This document shows, one piece after another, positions 37,501 to 49,274 of a stretch of 64,000 nt of DNA. The notes beneath the pieces are model-generated. The model was not told the DNA's origin. It was given only the letters and a program-made list of their open reading frames with translations, and did no database searches. The stretch is from Datura wrightii (lineage: Eukaryota; Streptophyta; Magnoliopsida; Solanales; Solanaceae), in the NCBI GenBank assembly GCA_035772735.1, contig JASDFA010000016.1, forward strand, positions 175,465,001-175,529,000, given 5' to 3'. The number at the start of each line of letters is the position of its first letter. The stretch's first letter is position 1. The position numbers and the translations under genes are program-made.

Positions 37501-37923
37501 ATACCTGAAAATTTCAACCATGAAAGGGGTGATGAGGTTTGGAAAGAAGGGGAAGCTTAGTCCGAGGTATGTGGGACCTTATAGAATTTTGAGGTGTACC
37601 AGCAATGTGGCCTATGAGCTAGAGTTACCTTCAGAACTAGCAGTTCTACATCCAGTTTTCCATGTGTCACTTTTGAAGAGATGCATCGGAGATCCAACCT
37701 CAGTTGTGCCATTGGAAAGTGTAGGAATAAAAAATAGTCTCTCATATGAGGAAGTACCAGTCTATATCCTTGACCGTTAGGTGCTAAGCTGAGGAATGAG
37801 GAAATAGCTTCAGTCAAAGTCTTATGGAGAAATCAGTAGGTTGAGGGAGCTACGTGGGAGGCCGAAGCAGATATGATGGACAAATACCCGCACTTATTCC
37901 CTACCAACTCCAGCACAACTTGA
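34450..37923 (+). pseudogene. pol: H: protease-RT-RNase H-integrase polyprotein, broken
   Basis: Protease LLDLGATLSLLTPYI (34552-34596; Leu in the D-P-G loop) and LDFDLILGMNW (34753-34785). A frameshift near 35065 in GVPPK/EIDFGI. RT PYRMAPVELKELKEQLKDLL, FMRKKDGTLRMCIDYCQLN, IYLRSGYHQLRV, then stops at 35522 and 35534, and intact VFIDDILVYS (35560-35589). Connection and RNase H 35690-36350 (YYDASRVGVG, DHKSIQYVF). Integrase zinc finger IHPSDTKRYHD..KCLNC (about 36675-36781), core MDFITSL, SDRGTQF and KAEQTIKTLEDMLRAW. Tail GKLSPRYVGPYRILR and EGATWEAEADMMDKYPHLF to 37923. Most stops are TAG at positions where relatives have Gln or Trp. Confidence 0.9.
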
Positions 37924-38157
37924 GATATTAGTTTTGACCCTAGAACTCAACTTAGTTTTCATGACTCAGTTCAGATGTTCAAGTCTCTTTTATGTTTTTG
38001 AATGTATGTATGATAAGTAAATTCAACTCAGTTATGTATTTTGAAACGGAGGTAATCATTCCGGCAGTTTTGGAGTTAAATGAGCAGTATTTGGAAAGTT
38101 TGATTGTTATTTTTTACACTTCCTGCGTGTTTTCTAACATTCGAGGATGAATGTTTA

Positions 38158-38168
38158 CAAGGGGGAGA
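38158..38168 (+). promoter_or_regulatory. H: polypurine tract
   Basis: CAAGGGGGAGA shortly before the 3' LTR, preceded by the conserved ATTCGAGGATGAATGTT block. Confidence 0.82.
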
Positions 38169-38170
38169 TA

Positions 38171-40604
38171 TTTTATTGCCCCGGAAACTAAAAATCTAAT
38201 TCTGAGACTTGAATCAGAAAATCCAGAAAAGCTGTAGAAATGCTTCAGGATGACCCATCTAACGAGTTGTCATGAGACTCAACGACTCGTTAGGTCAGTT
38301 GTGAGAAGGAGCGAGTTTTGAAAATGAGAAGCAGTGTACCCAGTGAGGGACATCACGAGTGGTGGTCACTGACCCTAACCCGTTAAGTCACTTGTGGTCA
38401 GGCCTGAGTTGGGAATAGTATTGGTTGAACAGTGTACTTTACGAGTGGGTGAAACGAGTCATCACCTGTGGCAATGGCTCGTTAAGTGACTCATTACCTC
38501 GTCTAGAGTTGAATCTTCAACAGTGGACCAGTGTGGTCCACGATTGGTGACCACGAGTCGTGGTCACTAACCATGACTCGTTAGGTCCCTCATATTGACC
38601 TACTAACGGTCCCAGGCAGTATACCAGCTGGGAGTGACCACAAGTCGTGGTCAGTCAGCACGACCCGTTAGGGGCACCTAACAGTTTTTCCCAGTGAATT
38701 TCTAAGGGCTATTTAGTAATTTCCTATTCTCCTAAGCTCTAAATTACGTCGTTTTGAACGTAAATTCAGACTTATTAGAGGGTTGGGATGGTTCCTCCCC
38801 TCATTCTCACGATTATTCTCAAGAAACTTATCGAAATCCCTCTCTAGAAACTCTCAAGAAAGCTTAGGGTTCTCATTTATTGCAGCAGTTCAAGTCCTAT
38901 TCTTTGGATGAATTTTAGCCAGGTATGTGGGAATTCAAGGAGGGAATTGTCCTTCCCTTGTGTCCCCCAAAATCCTTCCATAACTCCCATATCAGTTTTA
39001 TCCCTGAGCTTTCGAATACGAATGAATTCCATGTTTTTTTTCGTTAATTTCTCCTAGAATAATATCCATGTTGGTTGTTCATATTATCTTCATCAATATC
39101 TAATTAAATTGTCAATGTTCGTACAAAAGTGAATTTAAGCCCTAACATTCGAGTAATGATTTTGCTTATTAAATTTCATCTATTGAATGAAGAATGTTTT
39201 GGGTTGAATTTCCTAGAAATTCTTAGTATATATTTATAGAGTAATTATTTCATTGATAAGAATGATTTTAGCCTTGTGGGATGAGATTTCTTTAACTCTT
39301 GAATGATTTCCATATTATAAAATTCTCGTGTTGTTGGGATAAGTTGAATTCTCTATTAGCTGCTAGTAGTTCAAACCAGTTAGAACATAGAATCTCTTCA
39401 GAATCTTTCAGAAAATTGTCACCTGATCAGTTTGACTTTGGTCTTATTTCGAGGTGTCAGTGGTGCCTCTAACCAGCCCCAGGACCCCAATTCAGTTACA
39501 TCTTGTTCTTAGACGGTTACGACGCTTCCAGACAAGTAGCTCTAACCAGTCTATAATCCAGTTTAAGAATCTATTCCGATAAGACTCTCAGGGTACATGC
39601 AGTTATACGTCAATAACTAGTCTTGGATCCCAGTTTCAAGCTATCAGCTTAGTAGATCAGTTTAGGTTTCTCCAGTGGGATTAGAACTTAGCATCAAGCG
39701 GGCCGAGGTTCCAGCGCACCCAGGTTCCCAGAACTACATTTCCAGTGTAGGTTACAGTATTACTTGGCCTGATTGGGCCCAGACTTTTTTGATCACTCAG
39801 TTCATGCCTTTATACCCTGGCAAGGTATATTGGGTCCTACCGCTGGGGTGTATATATTGGACTCCACGTCTAGCTCATGTGGTTATATGTTGGTTATAAA
39901 CTCTCCTACTAGTCAGTCCAGTCCAGTTTTAGAATAAGCAGCTCATTTCAGTTCTAGTCTATCAATTTAGTTCAGTTCAGAATAGCATCTCAGAATCAGT
40001 ACTTTCAGACTTAGGACATGCCTTGACCATCATACAGGGTCATCTTGACTACCTCAGTTTACTTCAGTAGTTTAGTTCAGTTTACTTATTGGTCATTGCA
40101 AGTCATATCAGTTCAGACATTGTATCCAGTTATGTTTTCTTCCACTTACTCAGTACATTCAAGGTACTGATGCATACTTTTATACTGTATCGTTTCATGA
40201 TACAGCTGTAGTTTCTCAGACTCAGCACCGTTAGAAGCTGCAGTTCAGATTCTCCACTTCAGCAGTGAAGTGTGAGTCCTCATCATCTGAGGACATTATT
40301 TATTTCTTTCAGTGATGTATTAGTTTCAGTTAGACTTGGAGTTAGCTAGGAGCTTGTCACAGCAACTCCGTTATTAGATGGCTTTCAGACAGACATGATT
40401 TTCAGATTTATCAGTATTATTTAAGTGTTTTGAACTTTATGTTCTCATACTTGTTTTCATCAATGCTTTATGATAATGTTTCAAAGTTCTGTGGTGCATG
40501 TTTACTCAGAATGCTAGTGAATGATAGACCAAGGTTTGACTTGGGGTCACTTGTGACTTCAAGTACCGTGTTACGTCCATTGTGTAGGCTCGGGTGTCAT
40601 GACA
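38171..40604 (+). repeat. H: 3' LTR (about 2.43 kb)
   Basis: Starts at about 38171 (TTTTATTGCCCCGG; the expected TG start is altered) and ends GGTGTCATGACA at 40604. A cluster of ACGACTCGT/CACGAGTCGTGG motifs lies at 38262-38670. Confidence 0.8.
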
Positions 40605-41022
40605 GACATAACCATGGAAAAATTTAAAAAATTTTGAAGGACTGAGTTGTGTTTTCAAATCGAGGGACAATGGGACAGAATATATTATAATTGGCCGAGT
40701 TGAAATCAGGTGAGCCTGGATGGGGGATCACCGCAGCAAGCTGAATTCTTATAATAGCGGAACTATTGCAGCGGTTAGCCTTTCGCTGTATCTGATGACG
40801 CATAACAGAATTCTGAAATTCTATCCAAGGTGGGATTTAAAAAAACTATTCTTACAAGGTTTGGTGAATAAAATGCCCAGGAAATGAAACTGGGAATTTC
40901 TAGAAAGCAAAGAAAAGAAGGAGGCTAGATAGGGCAAGGGATTCACCATCCGCCACGACAACTCTTTGAAAGCACCCAAAACTTCGTCCAAGCACGCAGT
41001 CGGGAACATCTCAACAATAGCT
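40605..41022. other. Unassigned flank between H and I
   Basis: Contains TGCAGCGGTTAGCC and TAGCGGAAC, motifs of the same kind as in the LTR of I (41660-41740, 43060-43140). It may thus be a fragment of a related LTR. No coding sequence recognised. Confidence 0.35.
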
Positions 41023-42377
41023 TGACGCCCCGGTAGGATATGGCTTACTTACCTTTATGTTAGACTTTCAATTAGCAAACTATATATGTTCGTATAATTG
41101 ATGTGCTATTGATGAGTAAGGGGAAGGAATTTTGAGTGAATTGTTATTAAATGGTTATAATCAATAAGCGTCTAGGGGTGAAAGGAAATAGGGAAGGGTT
41201 GATGATATCCCCATGATGAGAACAACGTAGGTTATGGTTTGAAATAGAAATAGACTATAAATATTGGTGTGAGTGGGAGTGGATTGGTTTTAAGGTGTAA
41301 TGATCTTCAAATATTGTTTATCGATGTGCATATATATATATATAGTCCTTCCTTCCCAAAATTATCATATTGAACGGTCAGTCAAAAACCATTACTTATA
41401 TAAGGCGAAAATTGAAAGTTGAAGGGTGGGCATGTAAATTGTGCATGGCTTGAATCGTGACCCTTGATTTGTAAAGAAGCGAGCTACGGGGCAAGTAAGA
41501 TTTTCCTTGTTATGTTGTGTCTATGCTTGATTAGTTCGTACCAAGTCGATTGTCATTGGTTAAGAAAAGAGATAAGGTAATTATAGGGTGAATCAATATA
41601 GTTTATGCATAAGGGGGTGAGAGATTGTTAAGAAATAGTTCGTGAGAAATCTTAGAGGAAAACTGGTTGTAGTACTGCCTGTGCAGTACCGCTACAACAG
41701 TCTTGGAGCCACTGCAGTGGAACCCAATCTCACGAGCGAGCAAGTTTATACCTCATTGTAGAATTTTCAAATATAAAAGATGTAATAGCTAACATGTCAT
41801 GAAATTGCCTTGAACTAGGACTGTGCTATAGTTGGTGATGTGTAATTCTTGTTGTGTTTGATTTTATTCATATTTTAACTGTGATATGTTGCTTCTGAAA
41901 TGATTGATGGAATCTATGATAATCGAGCAAGTGAATGAAGAGGTATGTGATAATCAAAAGATAAATCATTTACATGCTAAGAAAAGAGACCTAGGGCCAA
42001 GATGAAATTTGGATGAGTACGTTATATGATCAAGTTGTGAGTGAGGGCTTAGGTATAAGTGGCTCGTTCCTGAGGTGAGCATCCAGGAGAGCGCTATGAG
42101 TGGGTGCATAGACAGGTATGACTAAACAATCATACAACGGGTGTACACACATGAGTACACAGCCAAGTATGATAAAGGTCTCATACGGCTGGGTGTATAG
42201 TACATGCATTTCTAGAGTCCCCTGCAGGTCATGACTGGAAGGCTAGCATAAGATCCTCTGGCATGTGTGTACAGTGATGTAACAGAATCGTGTGCCTGGC
42301 ATATCACCGATTGTATGATTGCAAGAACAAAGATTATGCGGGTATGGTATAATATACATACATACATATATATATAT

Positions 42378-42408
<31 letters not shown>

Positions 42409-42503
42409 CATACATATATATATATATATATACATACATATATATATATATATATACATACATATATATATATATATATACATACATATATATATATATA
42501 TAT

Positions 42504-42553
<50 letters not shown>

Positions 42554-43351
42554 GACTACAATAACGAGGAGGTACAGGTATACATGTGGGATACAAGATA
42601 TACTGACATGATTCGATTATGACATGAGAGACATAGTTTTGATGCAATGATGATACGGTACAGGTATGGTACTATATGACATGACAAGTATATGTATGTA
42701 CCTAAATTATGGGGACTTAACCCATTGGTATGTTTTGATGCTTTCTTATGTGTACTTGAGATATTTAATTTGTATTAGTGATTGAATGTTTGATCAAAGT
42801 AGTCTTGGTGGGTTATAGAAGGTAGCATGATGGGTTTAATAAAAGGTAGTGAAATACGAAGAGATCCTGGTTTAATTTTGTTATTCATGTACGAAATCAA
42901 GTAGGTGAGTTAATTCAGTGAGTAACTAAATAGGTTATTATATAATGTAATGGACTTGGTTAATGATAGTAAAATGGTAAATGAAGTACACATGCCATAA
43001 AGTTATATGGTGGTAAAAGAGAACTAGATCAGGGAAATCAGGTTACTGATTGCCTTAGGTACCGCTGCAGAGGGAAAATTACCATTGTCGTGGGACCGCT
43101 GTAATGGTCTAAGAACTCGCTATAGCGGGATAACAGCAAGATAGATCTTGTTTAGAGATCTTGTACCTGTCTAGATTAGATCTCGGGGAGAGTCCAGTTT
43201 TTTGAGAAACATTTTGTTGATATTTCAATTATTGTTGATTTCCATAAGTTAATAAGAAAATTTATATATTATGTGATGTTTAAAAAGAGGTTATCCTATC
43301 AAGTAGATTCGATGAAGGTTCCCGCACATTAAACCTATTGGGATCGTTACA
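41023..43351 (+). mobile_element. I: LTR (about 2.33 kb) with PBS and leader, split by J
   Basis: Probable LTR from TGACGCCCCGGTAGG (41023) to GGATCGTTACA (43351). Three bases later the PBS TGGTATCAAAGC (43355-43366) and a leader GTCTAGGTTAC follow, which is interrupted by J and resumes at 54658 (CCAGTCTCACAAATAG). No internal genes of I are recognised before K starts at 55539. The LTR contains inverted motifs related to ACCGCTGCAGCGGT and a large AT microsatellite. The 5' boundary is inferred only from its form. Confidence 0.6.
42354..42552. repeat. Compound (CATA)n/(TA)n microsatellite with about 24-bp higher-order unit
   Basis: Blocks of CATACATA followed by 8-11 TA units repeat about seven times, then a pure TA run. 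Open frames in several phases (Tyr-Ile repeats) are artefacts of the repeat. Confidence 0.97.
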
Positions 43352-43354
43352 AGT

Positions 43355-43366
43355 TGGTATCAAAGC
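43355..43366 (+). promoter_or_regulatory. I: primer-binding site
   Basis: TGGTATCAAAGC, 11/12 to the initiator-Met PBS. Confidence 0.75.
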
Positions 43367-43381
43367 GTCTAGGTTACTAGT

Positions 43382-45064
43382 TGATGTGTTGTGAGTTTAA
43401 AACACTTTCGATGCTTAAAACTATGAAAGTAGCATGGAATTAGGTATGTTTATATGGATATGAGGCATTTTTACTTTGATTTTAGGAAAAATAAATGTTG
43501 GAGCAAAAATGTGCAAAAGAAGCCTAAAAATGCAAAAAATCAGCAAAGTACAAGTCTCAATATGAGCTATACCTTTATTGTACGAGCCGTACTGAGAATC
43601 GTGGTGAAAGTTAGAAGGCCGAATTAACAGAAAGGCACCATACGACTCTCAGTACAAGCTGTACCAAGATGGTACGATCTGTAACTAGAGTCGTGGAATT
43701 ATTCAGAGAAATTTTCACAAGGGCGGTCTCTTGGTACGGATGGACTCATGGGCCGTAGCATCAACATATGACCTATACCATGAGTTGTGGTGAACTTCAA
43801 AGGATTCTTCAATACTTGGAAGAACTTCAGACACAACGAATAGTATGAGTCATAGGAGGAAGGTCTGAGTCGTACCACAACACTTTTGGAAAATTTCAGA
43901 AAATGTTAGAGTTCTCAAGGACAAACCATGGATGCATTGTACGACTCGTAGGACTGTGGTACGAGTCATACCAGCATGCCAACACTTGGCCAAATCTACA
44001 GTAGTCAAAGACGTGCAAGAAGCAGGTACGACCCGTACAGCCCTACTATGGGTCGTAAGTCTAGTCATAACACAGTCGGCACCAGATATGGAAAATTCCT
44101 TGTTAGCTTAGGAAAAGGTTTCTAATGTCTGTATAAATAGCCTTTATGTTTTATTTTAGTAGAGAGAGGATAGAGACGAAGTATTAGACATGTGAAGAAT
44201 ATTCTTTGTGAATTTTTATCAAGTTTTGGAGAGCAATTCTTGTGATCAAATTCTTGATTTCCTACATTGTTCTTGAGATTGTTCTTTGATATACAAATAT
44301 GATTTTCTTCCAACTAGTTTTGTAAGTATTCAATTATGTGTCTGTCTATGAATGCAAATTGTAATCTTACAACCATGAGAGGCTAAAACCTCTATACTAG
44401 GGGTTGTGGGAACCATGGTGGACTAACGGAATAGGGTTACACAAAAGTGATTCAAAACCAATGCTAAACACTTGTATTTTACTATCTTCATCTTTAAACT
44501 TTTCTTAGCAGTGTAAAGTATTAGTACTTGCCCGAATTCTTTACTTGCTTGAACCTAGATAGGTAGAGATTAGGAAAATAGAATTATAACAAAGCCTTGG
44601 TCTTTATGATCATTGTATTAACTTGAGTTGTGATTGCAGGATAATTAAATTTGGAACATATTTATAATGGTTAGTTTGAAATCACTCATGTGAACTGACC
44701 CGGTGATTGAGTAAAGTCATCTAATAGGGACAAATCAGTCATTTGGATGAAACCTAGTTATCGTTCTACAATTAAGCATTAGGATTTATCATGTGTGTAT
44801 ACTCGAAGTAGGTATGAACCCATGGGAAGCAATTACCCTAGTTGTTTGAAAATCTTGATTTAAATCATAAATATAATCCTTGTTTTAATATTGTTTTCTT
44901 TGAAACCCCCCAATTTAGAGATAATTCACCAATAAATTCTATTACCGGCATTAGTCTAGATCTTACCCTATTTCCTGTGAGTTCGACCCCGACCTCATAG
45001 TTGGGTTCTTTATTGAAAACAACCACTTTATACTTTTTTAGAAAGTGTGAGTTTGAGCATCATC
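43382..45064 (+). repeat. J: 5' LTR (1683 bp)
   Basis: TGATGTGTTGTGAG to GAGCATCATCA. Contains a TACGAGTCGTA-type motif cluster (43560-44070), the TATA box at 44132 and a GTAAGT donor at 44322. Aligns with 52972-54657. Confidence 0.9.
44132..44140 (+). promoter_or_regulatory. J: LTR TATA box
   Basis: TATAAATAG in the LTR, shortly after the motif cluster; the same box is at 53720-53728 in the 3' LTR. It probably sets the start of the gag transcript. Confidence 0.65.
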
Positions 45065-45182
45065 AAAAAGTGGCGTCGTTATTAGGGAATACGACTAAGA
45101 TTAGATTTATTGCTTGTATTTGACTTTTTATTGTTATTTCCTGAATTATGTTTTTATTTTTTTTATTTTTGGATATCCACAG
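44322..45182 (+). other. J: predicted leader intron across LTR end and PBS
   Basis: Donor TTGTAAGTATT at 44322 and acceptor (T-rich tract then ATCCACAG) ending at 45182, 15 bases before the gag ATG at 45198. Removing it would delete the LTR end and PBS. Predicted by eye only. Confidence 0.4.
45071..45088 (+). promoter_or_regulatory. J: primer-binding site, decayed Asp-tRNA type
   Basis: TGGCGTCGTTATTAGGGA, 13/18 to the Asp-tRNA PBS of plant Athila/Tat elements (TGGCGCCGTTGCCGGGGA). All five differences are C-to-T or G-to-A. Confidence 0.75.
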
Positions 45183-45197
45183 GTGGTCTCTTGGTGA

Positions 45198-46960
45198 ATG
45201 CCAAGTAATCGTCAGAGTGGAAACCCCCTGATTCTATTGTATCTTGAACTCAAAAGAACACTGCGAAAGATGGAAAACTAAAAGCATAGAGATGCTCGTA
45301 TTTCTAAAGAAGCTAGGCAAGCTGAGCTAGCTCGGCAAGCTACCCTTCAGGATGCGAAGGATGCTCGAGATGAGGTTGTTAATGCTGGTCAACATGGAAG
45401 GGGAAATAGAGGTCAAATATGCCCCTCAGTTCTTTGATGAAGATGACCCAGACATTGATGAAGTCGAGTCAAACGGAGCTATCATACCACCACCACTACC
45501 TGCTGGGGAAAAATTTAATATCAGTAGCACCATGATCCAGTTATTGAACATGATTGGGGTGTTTAGTGGTCATGCACCTGATGATGCCAACCTGAACCTG
45601 ATGTTGTTAGAATATGCAAGGCATACCGGCTGCCCGGAGTCAGCTAAGATGTTATACGGCTAAGAATCTTCCCCTTTTCTCTGTCTGGGGAAGCCACATT
45701 ATGGTTATTAGAGTTGCCCAATGACTCCATTACCAACTGGAGGGAGCTGAAGTAAGCTTTCTTAGAGAGATTCTTTCCACCCTCCAGGATGCTGCAACTT
45801 ATATAAGAAATCTATAATTTCCGACAACTGAAGACTAAGGCACTTCATGAAACCTGGTTGAGGTTCAAGAAGAAGTTAACCAAATGCATGAACCACAAAA
45901 TTCCTAATGACAGTCTTTTGGATATTTTCTATAGATCATTGAACAACAATACAAAAGCAGTAGTAGACATAGTGGCGGATAGAGCACTGATGAGCCACAC
46001 CTGGGAGCTAGCTTCCACTATTCTAGATAGAGTAACCAAAAACAAATAGAGCATGGCACACCCAGGAAGCAGAAGCAGTGATTGGTACATATGTTGTTAG
46101 TTTTACTGTAGACCCACGGAGGAAGGAGGAAAAACGTGACCAAGAATTGGCTCATATGCACACATCATTAGATTTGCTTACTAAGAATATCATGGGAGAT
46201 GGATATAGAAAGGTTAACATAATAGGGACACAGGGACAGGAACCAAGGACGGACCACTCAGATTACGAGGAGGAGGCAAACTTCTTGGATAGCCAGGTGG
46301 CGGGTTTCTGAGCCAACACCCAGGAGTCTGGATAAGACACTTGGTACCAAGGTTCTGGAAACCAAGGCCAGAACCAATATAGAGACAATTACAATAAGAA
46401 TGGGTACAGAGATAGAAGTTGAGGTCATGAGCACGAGGGATATTGGAAAAGGAATGAAGATTACTACAATGACCGAGCTAGATTTTATGTGCCTCCTAAT
46501 GCACATGAGGGAGAGGTTTGATAGTCGAAGTTAGAGAGCATGATGGATGAGATGCTAAAGAAGGTGAGATCCATAGAGGATCAGCTGAAAGACATCCCTA
46601 GTGATATATCGAGCACGGGTCAGAGAGTGGAGTAACATGCTACAGTCATTAAGCAGATCGAATAGCAGCTAGGGCAACTGTCAGCATCTATGAACCCTAG
46701 AAAAAAGAGTACACTACCTAGAAACACGATCAAAAATCCAAAGAATTATGGTCACTAGGATGTGATGAATAGGAGTGGTAAGACCACTGTTGACGCCCCT
46801 CTGCCGGTTATAGTTGAAAGGAAGAAAGAAAGCAGATTGACAATGAAAAAGGTGTTGCTGAGAAGGAGCATAATAAGAATGTTGAGTTGATTGAGGCTCC
46901 ACATGTTGAAAACGGGCCTGAAGCTGACAAGGAGAAAAGCACAAATTTACAAGGCTACTC
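45198..46960 (+). pseudogene. gag: J: gag of Athila/Tat type, broken
   Basis: ATG at 45198 (MPSNRQSGNPLILLY) with an early TAA near 45279. An Ala/Arg/Glu/Lys-rich helix (ISKEARQAELARQATLQDAK) follows, then a frameshift near 45390. The capsid core appears as FDEDDPDIDEV, MIQLLNMIGVFSGHAPDDAN (45440-45663), ITNWREL, RFKKKLTKCMNHKIPNDSLL and FYRSLNNNTKAVVDIVA (45858-46049). A charged coiled-coil-like part (about 46510-46680) leads to the Pro-rich FPQRI segment before protease. No zinc knuckle is seen. At least three frameshifts and several stops. Confidence 0.8.
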
Positions 46961-47600
46961 CACGACCACTGTCGCTGTTCCCTCAAAGAATATAGAAGAA
47001 GGCGGAGAATGGTAAGTTTCAAAAATTCTTGTCAATGCCCAAACATTTATATGCAAATACAATTGGTCAAGGCTTTGGAATAGATGTCGGGATATGCCAA
47101 GTATATGGAGGACCTTGTTACGAAGAAAAGGTCCGTGAGCTATGAGCCTATGGAGAACGTCCATCATTGTAGTGCTATAGACTCACGGGTCCTTGCCCAG
47201 AAGAAGAAAGATCCAAATGCCTTCACTATTCCATGCACAATTGGTGATGTTGAGTTCACAAGGGCACTCTGTGATTTGGGAGCAAGCATCAATCTGATGC
47301 CGTTGGCTGTGTTTAAGTAGTTGGTCTTCGGAGCCCCCACACCAACTACCATGCAGCTACTGATGGCTGACAAATGTGAAGAAGCCTGTGGGGATCTTGT
47401 TCGATGTACTTGTTAAAGTTGATAGATTCATATTCCTAGCGGACTTCATGATCTTTGATTGCGAGGTTGATTTTGAGGTCCCCATAATTTTGGGGCAACC
47501 ATTCCTTACCATTAGGAGAGCCTTAGTAGATGTGGAGGCTGACCAGTTGATGTTTAAACTCAATAAAGTAGAGGTCACCTTCAATTTCTGTCATCAATAA
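46961..47600 (+). pseudogene. J: aspartic protease of Athila/Tat type
   Basis: Linker MSGYAKYMEDLVTKKRSVSY (47084-47143), then protease FTIPCTIGDVEFTRALCDLG with the active-site loop CDLGASINLMPLAVFK (47270-47317). A stop at 47318 and a frameshift near 47370 precede KKPVGILFDVLVKVDRFIF, FEVPIILGQPFLTIRRALVD and KVEVTFNFCHQ. In relatives this cuts gag-pol. Here the frame closes at 47598-47603, and reverse transcriptase does not follow, unlike in autonomous relatives. Confidence 0.85.
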
Positions 47601-47689
47601 AGTAGCCGAAGGAATACAAAGTTGTGTCAACAATAGAGAATGAATCAGAGTTCCTTGACGAAGTCTGAGTGTCAATAGACTTCTATCGT

Positions 47690-47815
47690 GCTGCGGCATT
47701 AAATCAGGCGCTTCTTGAGAGGCAACTCAAGTGGTGGTTTAGTGAATACTGAGTAACCGAACCACCTCCATCGTGTGGATGTTAAATCATGCATTTTTTA
47801 GGAGGCAACCCCAAG
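47690..47815 (+). repeat. J: degenerate direct repeat with AGGCAACCC box
   Basis: Two copies about 84 bp apart: GTTAAATCA-like start, GCxTTTTTAGGAGGCAACCC-like end (47697-47731 and 47780-47814). The box is recurrent just after the ORFs of plant Athila/Tat elements (from memory). It marks the end of the first coding unit. Confidence 0.5.
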
Positions 47816-47894
47816 TTAATTAACTTATGTGTGTTCAGTGTGAAGGGGAAAAAAAATAGGTGGCAAAAAAATAGCTGAACATGTAGGTGCTATA

Positions 47895-48292
47895 GGTCTT
47901 AGTACGACTCATCAGAGGGTTGTACAAGCCGTAGCACAAATCATGGTGAGAATTAGATATATATTTCAGTTCATGAGTTTAGGGTATAGTTGGTCCTATG
48001 ACTCGTAACTTCATTGTTCGGGTAGTAGTACTCACTGTGGCTATGAACTATGCAAGGCATGGATCACAATGGAAGAAAGACCTATGAGTCATAGTATGAA
48101 TCATACCCCCATTGTACGAGTGATAATATATACTCATAGGTTCACAGGTAAGTTTCTCAATCTCTTTGTTACGGTTCTAAGGGGAAAGTCGTAGGGCCTT
48201 CCTACAACTCATGGCACGAGTCTGATGGGTCAAAAAATTTTAAAAGTACCCGAGTCGGCCCAAATTTTTAAAAAATCTGCCCCCTATATAAG
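47895..48292 (+). promoter_or_regulatory. J: internal promoter-like block (motif cluster plus TATA box)
   Basis: TACGACTCAT, TACAAGCCGTA, TATGACTCGTA, TACGAGTGATA and similar motifs at 47895-48235, then TATATAAG at 48285-48292 in CCCCTATATAAGCTC. The order and spacing match the LTR (cluster, then TATAAATAG), although the sequence itself is not an evident copy of the LTR. Confidence 0.5.
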
Positions 48293-48460
48293 CTCAAATG
48301 AATCGTACCCTTATCCCATGCTCTCAAAACCAAGCTCACGACTCCCTCACACCCGTAACTCAACATCAAAAATCAACTGAACAAGCTCTTGCTCATATTA
48401 CACCGAGAATCTCAATCTAAAACTTAGTTCTGATTGACACTCAACGTTATCAGCATTCAA

Positions 48461-49269
48461 GTAAGTGTATTTCTTTGAATTTGATAGACATGACTTGTGT
48501 GCTTGATGAAAATAGGCTAAATCCCTGAGAGTCCTCTCAATGTTTGAAAAAAATTTAAAAAGGACAATGACCAGGGATGTAAACAAGTTGTGTGCGACTA
48601 TGTAGGGGCTTGAACTTATGAAAATTGTGAATTGAACTGTTAAAATTGAAGTTATGGGTCGTGATTAAAAAGGAGAGGAATGGATAACTATAAAACTTGT
48701 TAAATGCATGCCTGGATTTGGGGAATTCTGAGTACCCAACATTAAATTGAAACCTCCTACAAACTGAACTAAAAAATAAGGCATGGATAGGCTTCACAAG
48801 CCTTCCTAGGACTCGTAGTTTCATACTAGGACTCATAGGATGGCTCGTTGGAACTGTCCCAGGTCAAATTTGAAATAATCACGAGGTACAAATCCTAGTA
48901 CAACACGTGGTTACTTCTACGAGTTGTACCTGGCAGTCGTACCAAGAATCTGAAAAAGTTTAAGTCCAAAAGTGACAGTACGATCCTTCCTATGACTCGT
49001 GGAATCAACTTATGGGTTGTACCATGAGCCATGGAAAAATACAAAACAATTGTTTCGAATGGGCATCCTTATATGACTAGTGTTACGGACTATACATTCA
49101 TGGTATGACTCATACCTCAGAGGCGTAACATTGACTTGAGATATTACGCGTCTCAGTACGAATTGTACCTCCAAGGTATGACCCGTACTGTTGACCCATG
49201 ATAAATTATAGAGGAATTTTTCATGCTTATTTTTCTCAGATTTGGAATTCTAACCCTTTTTCTCCACAG
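48461..49269 (+). other. J: predicted 5' intron of the second ORF
   Basis: Donor TCAAGTAAGTG (GT at 48461) about 170 bases after the TATA box; acceptor CCCTTTTTCTCCACAG ending at 49269, five bases before the ATG at 49275. A further motif cluster lies inside it (48800-49195). Predicted by eye. Confidence 0.45.
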
Positions 49270-49274
49270 GTACC

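Larger units (their letters stand above)
31625..40604 (+). mobile_element. H: Ty3 chromovirus-like element, 5' LTR truncated
   Basis: Partial 5' LTR (31625-33094, homologous to the last 1.4 kb of the 3' LTR), PBS 33099-33110, gag-pol 33314-37923, PPT 38158-38168 and 3' LTR 38171-40604. The first kilobase of the 5' LTR is gone; fragment G is joined at TTGAA, in the middle of the LTR. The coding part is complete in order but has about fifteen stops and at least three frameshifts. Confidence 0.87.

Noticed and set aside
42212..42647. Several overlapping ORFs of Tyr-Ile-Cys/Thr repeats on both strands
   Set aside because: They are the translation of the AT-rich microsatellite; open in several phases because TA/CATA repeats lack stops there.
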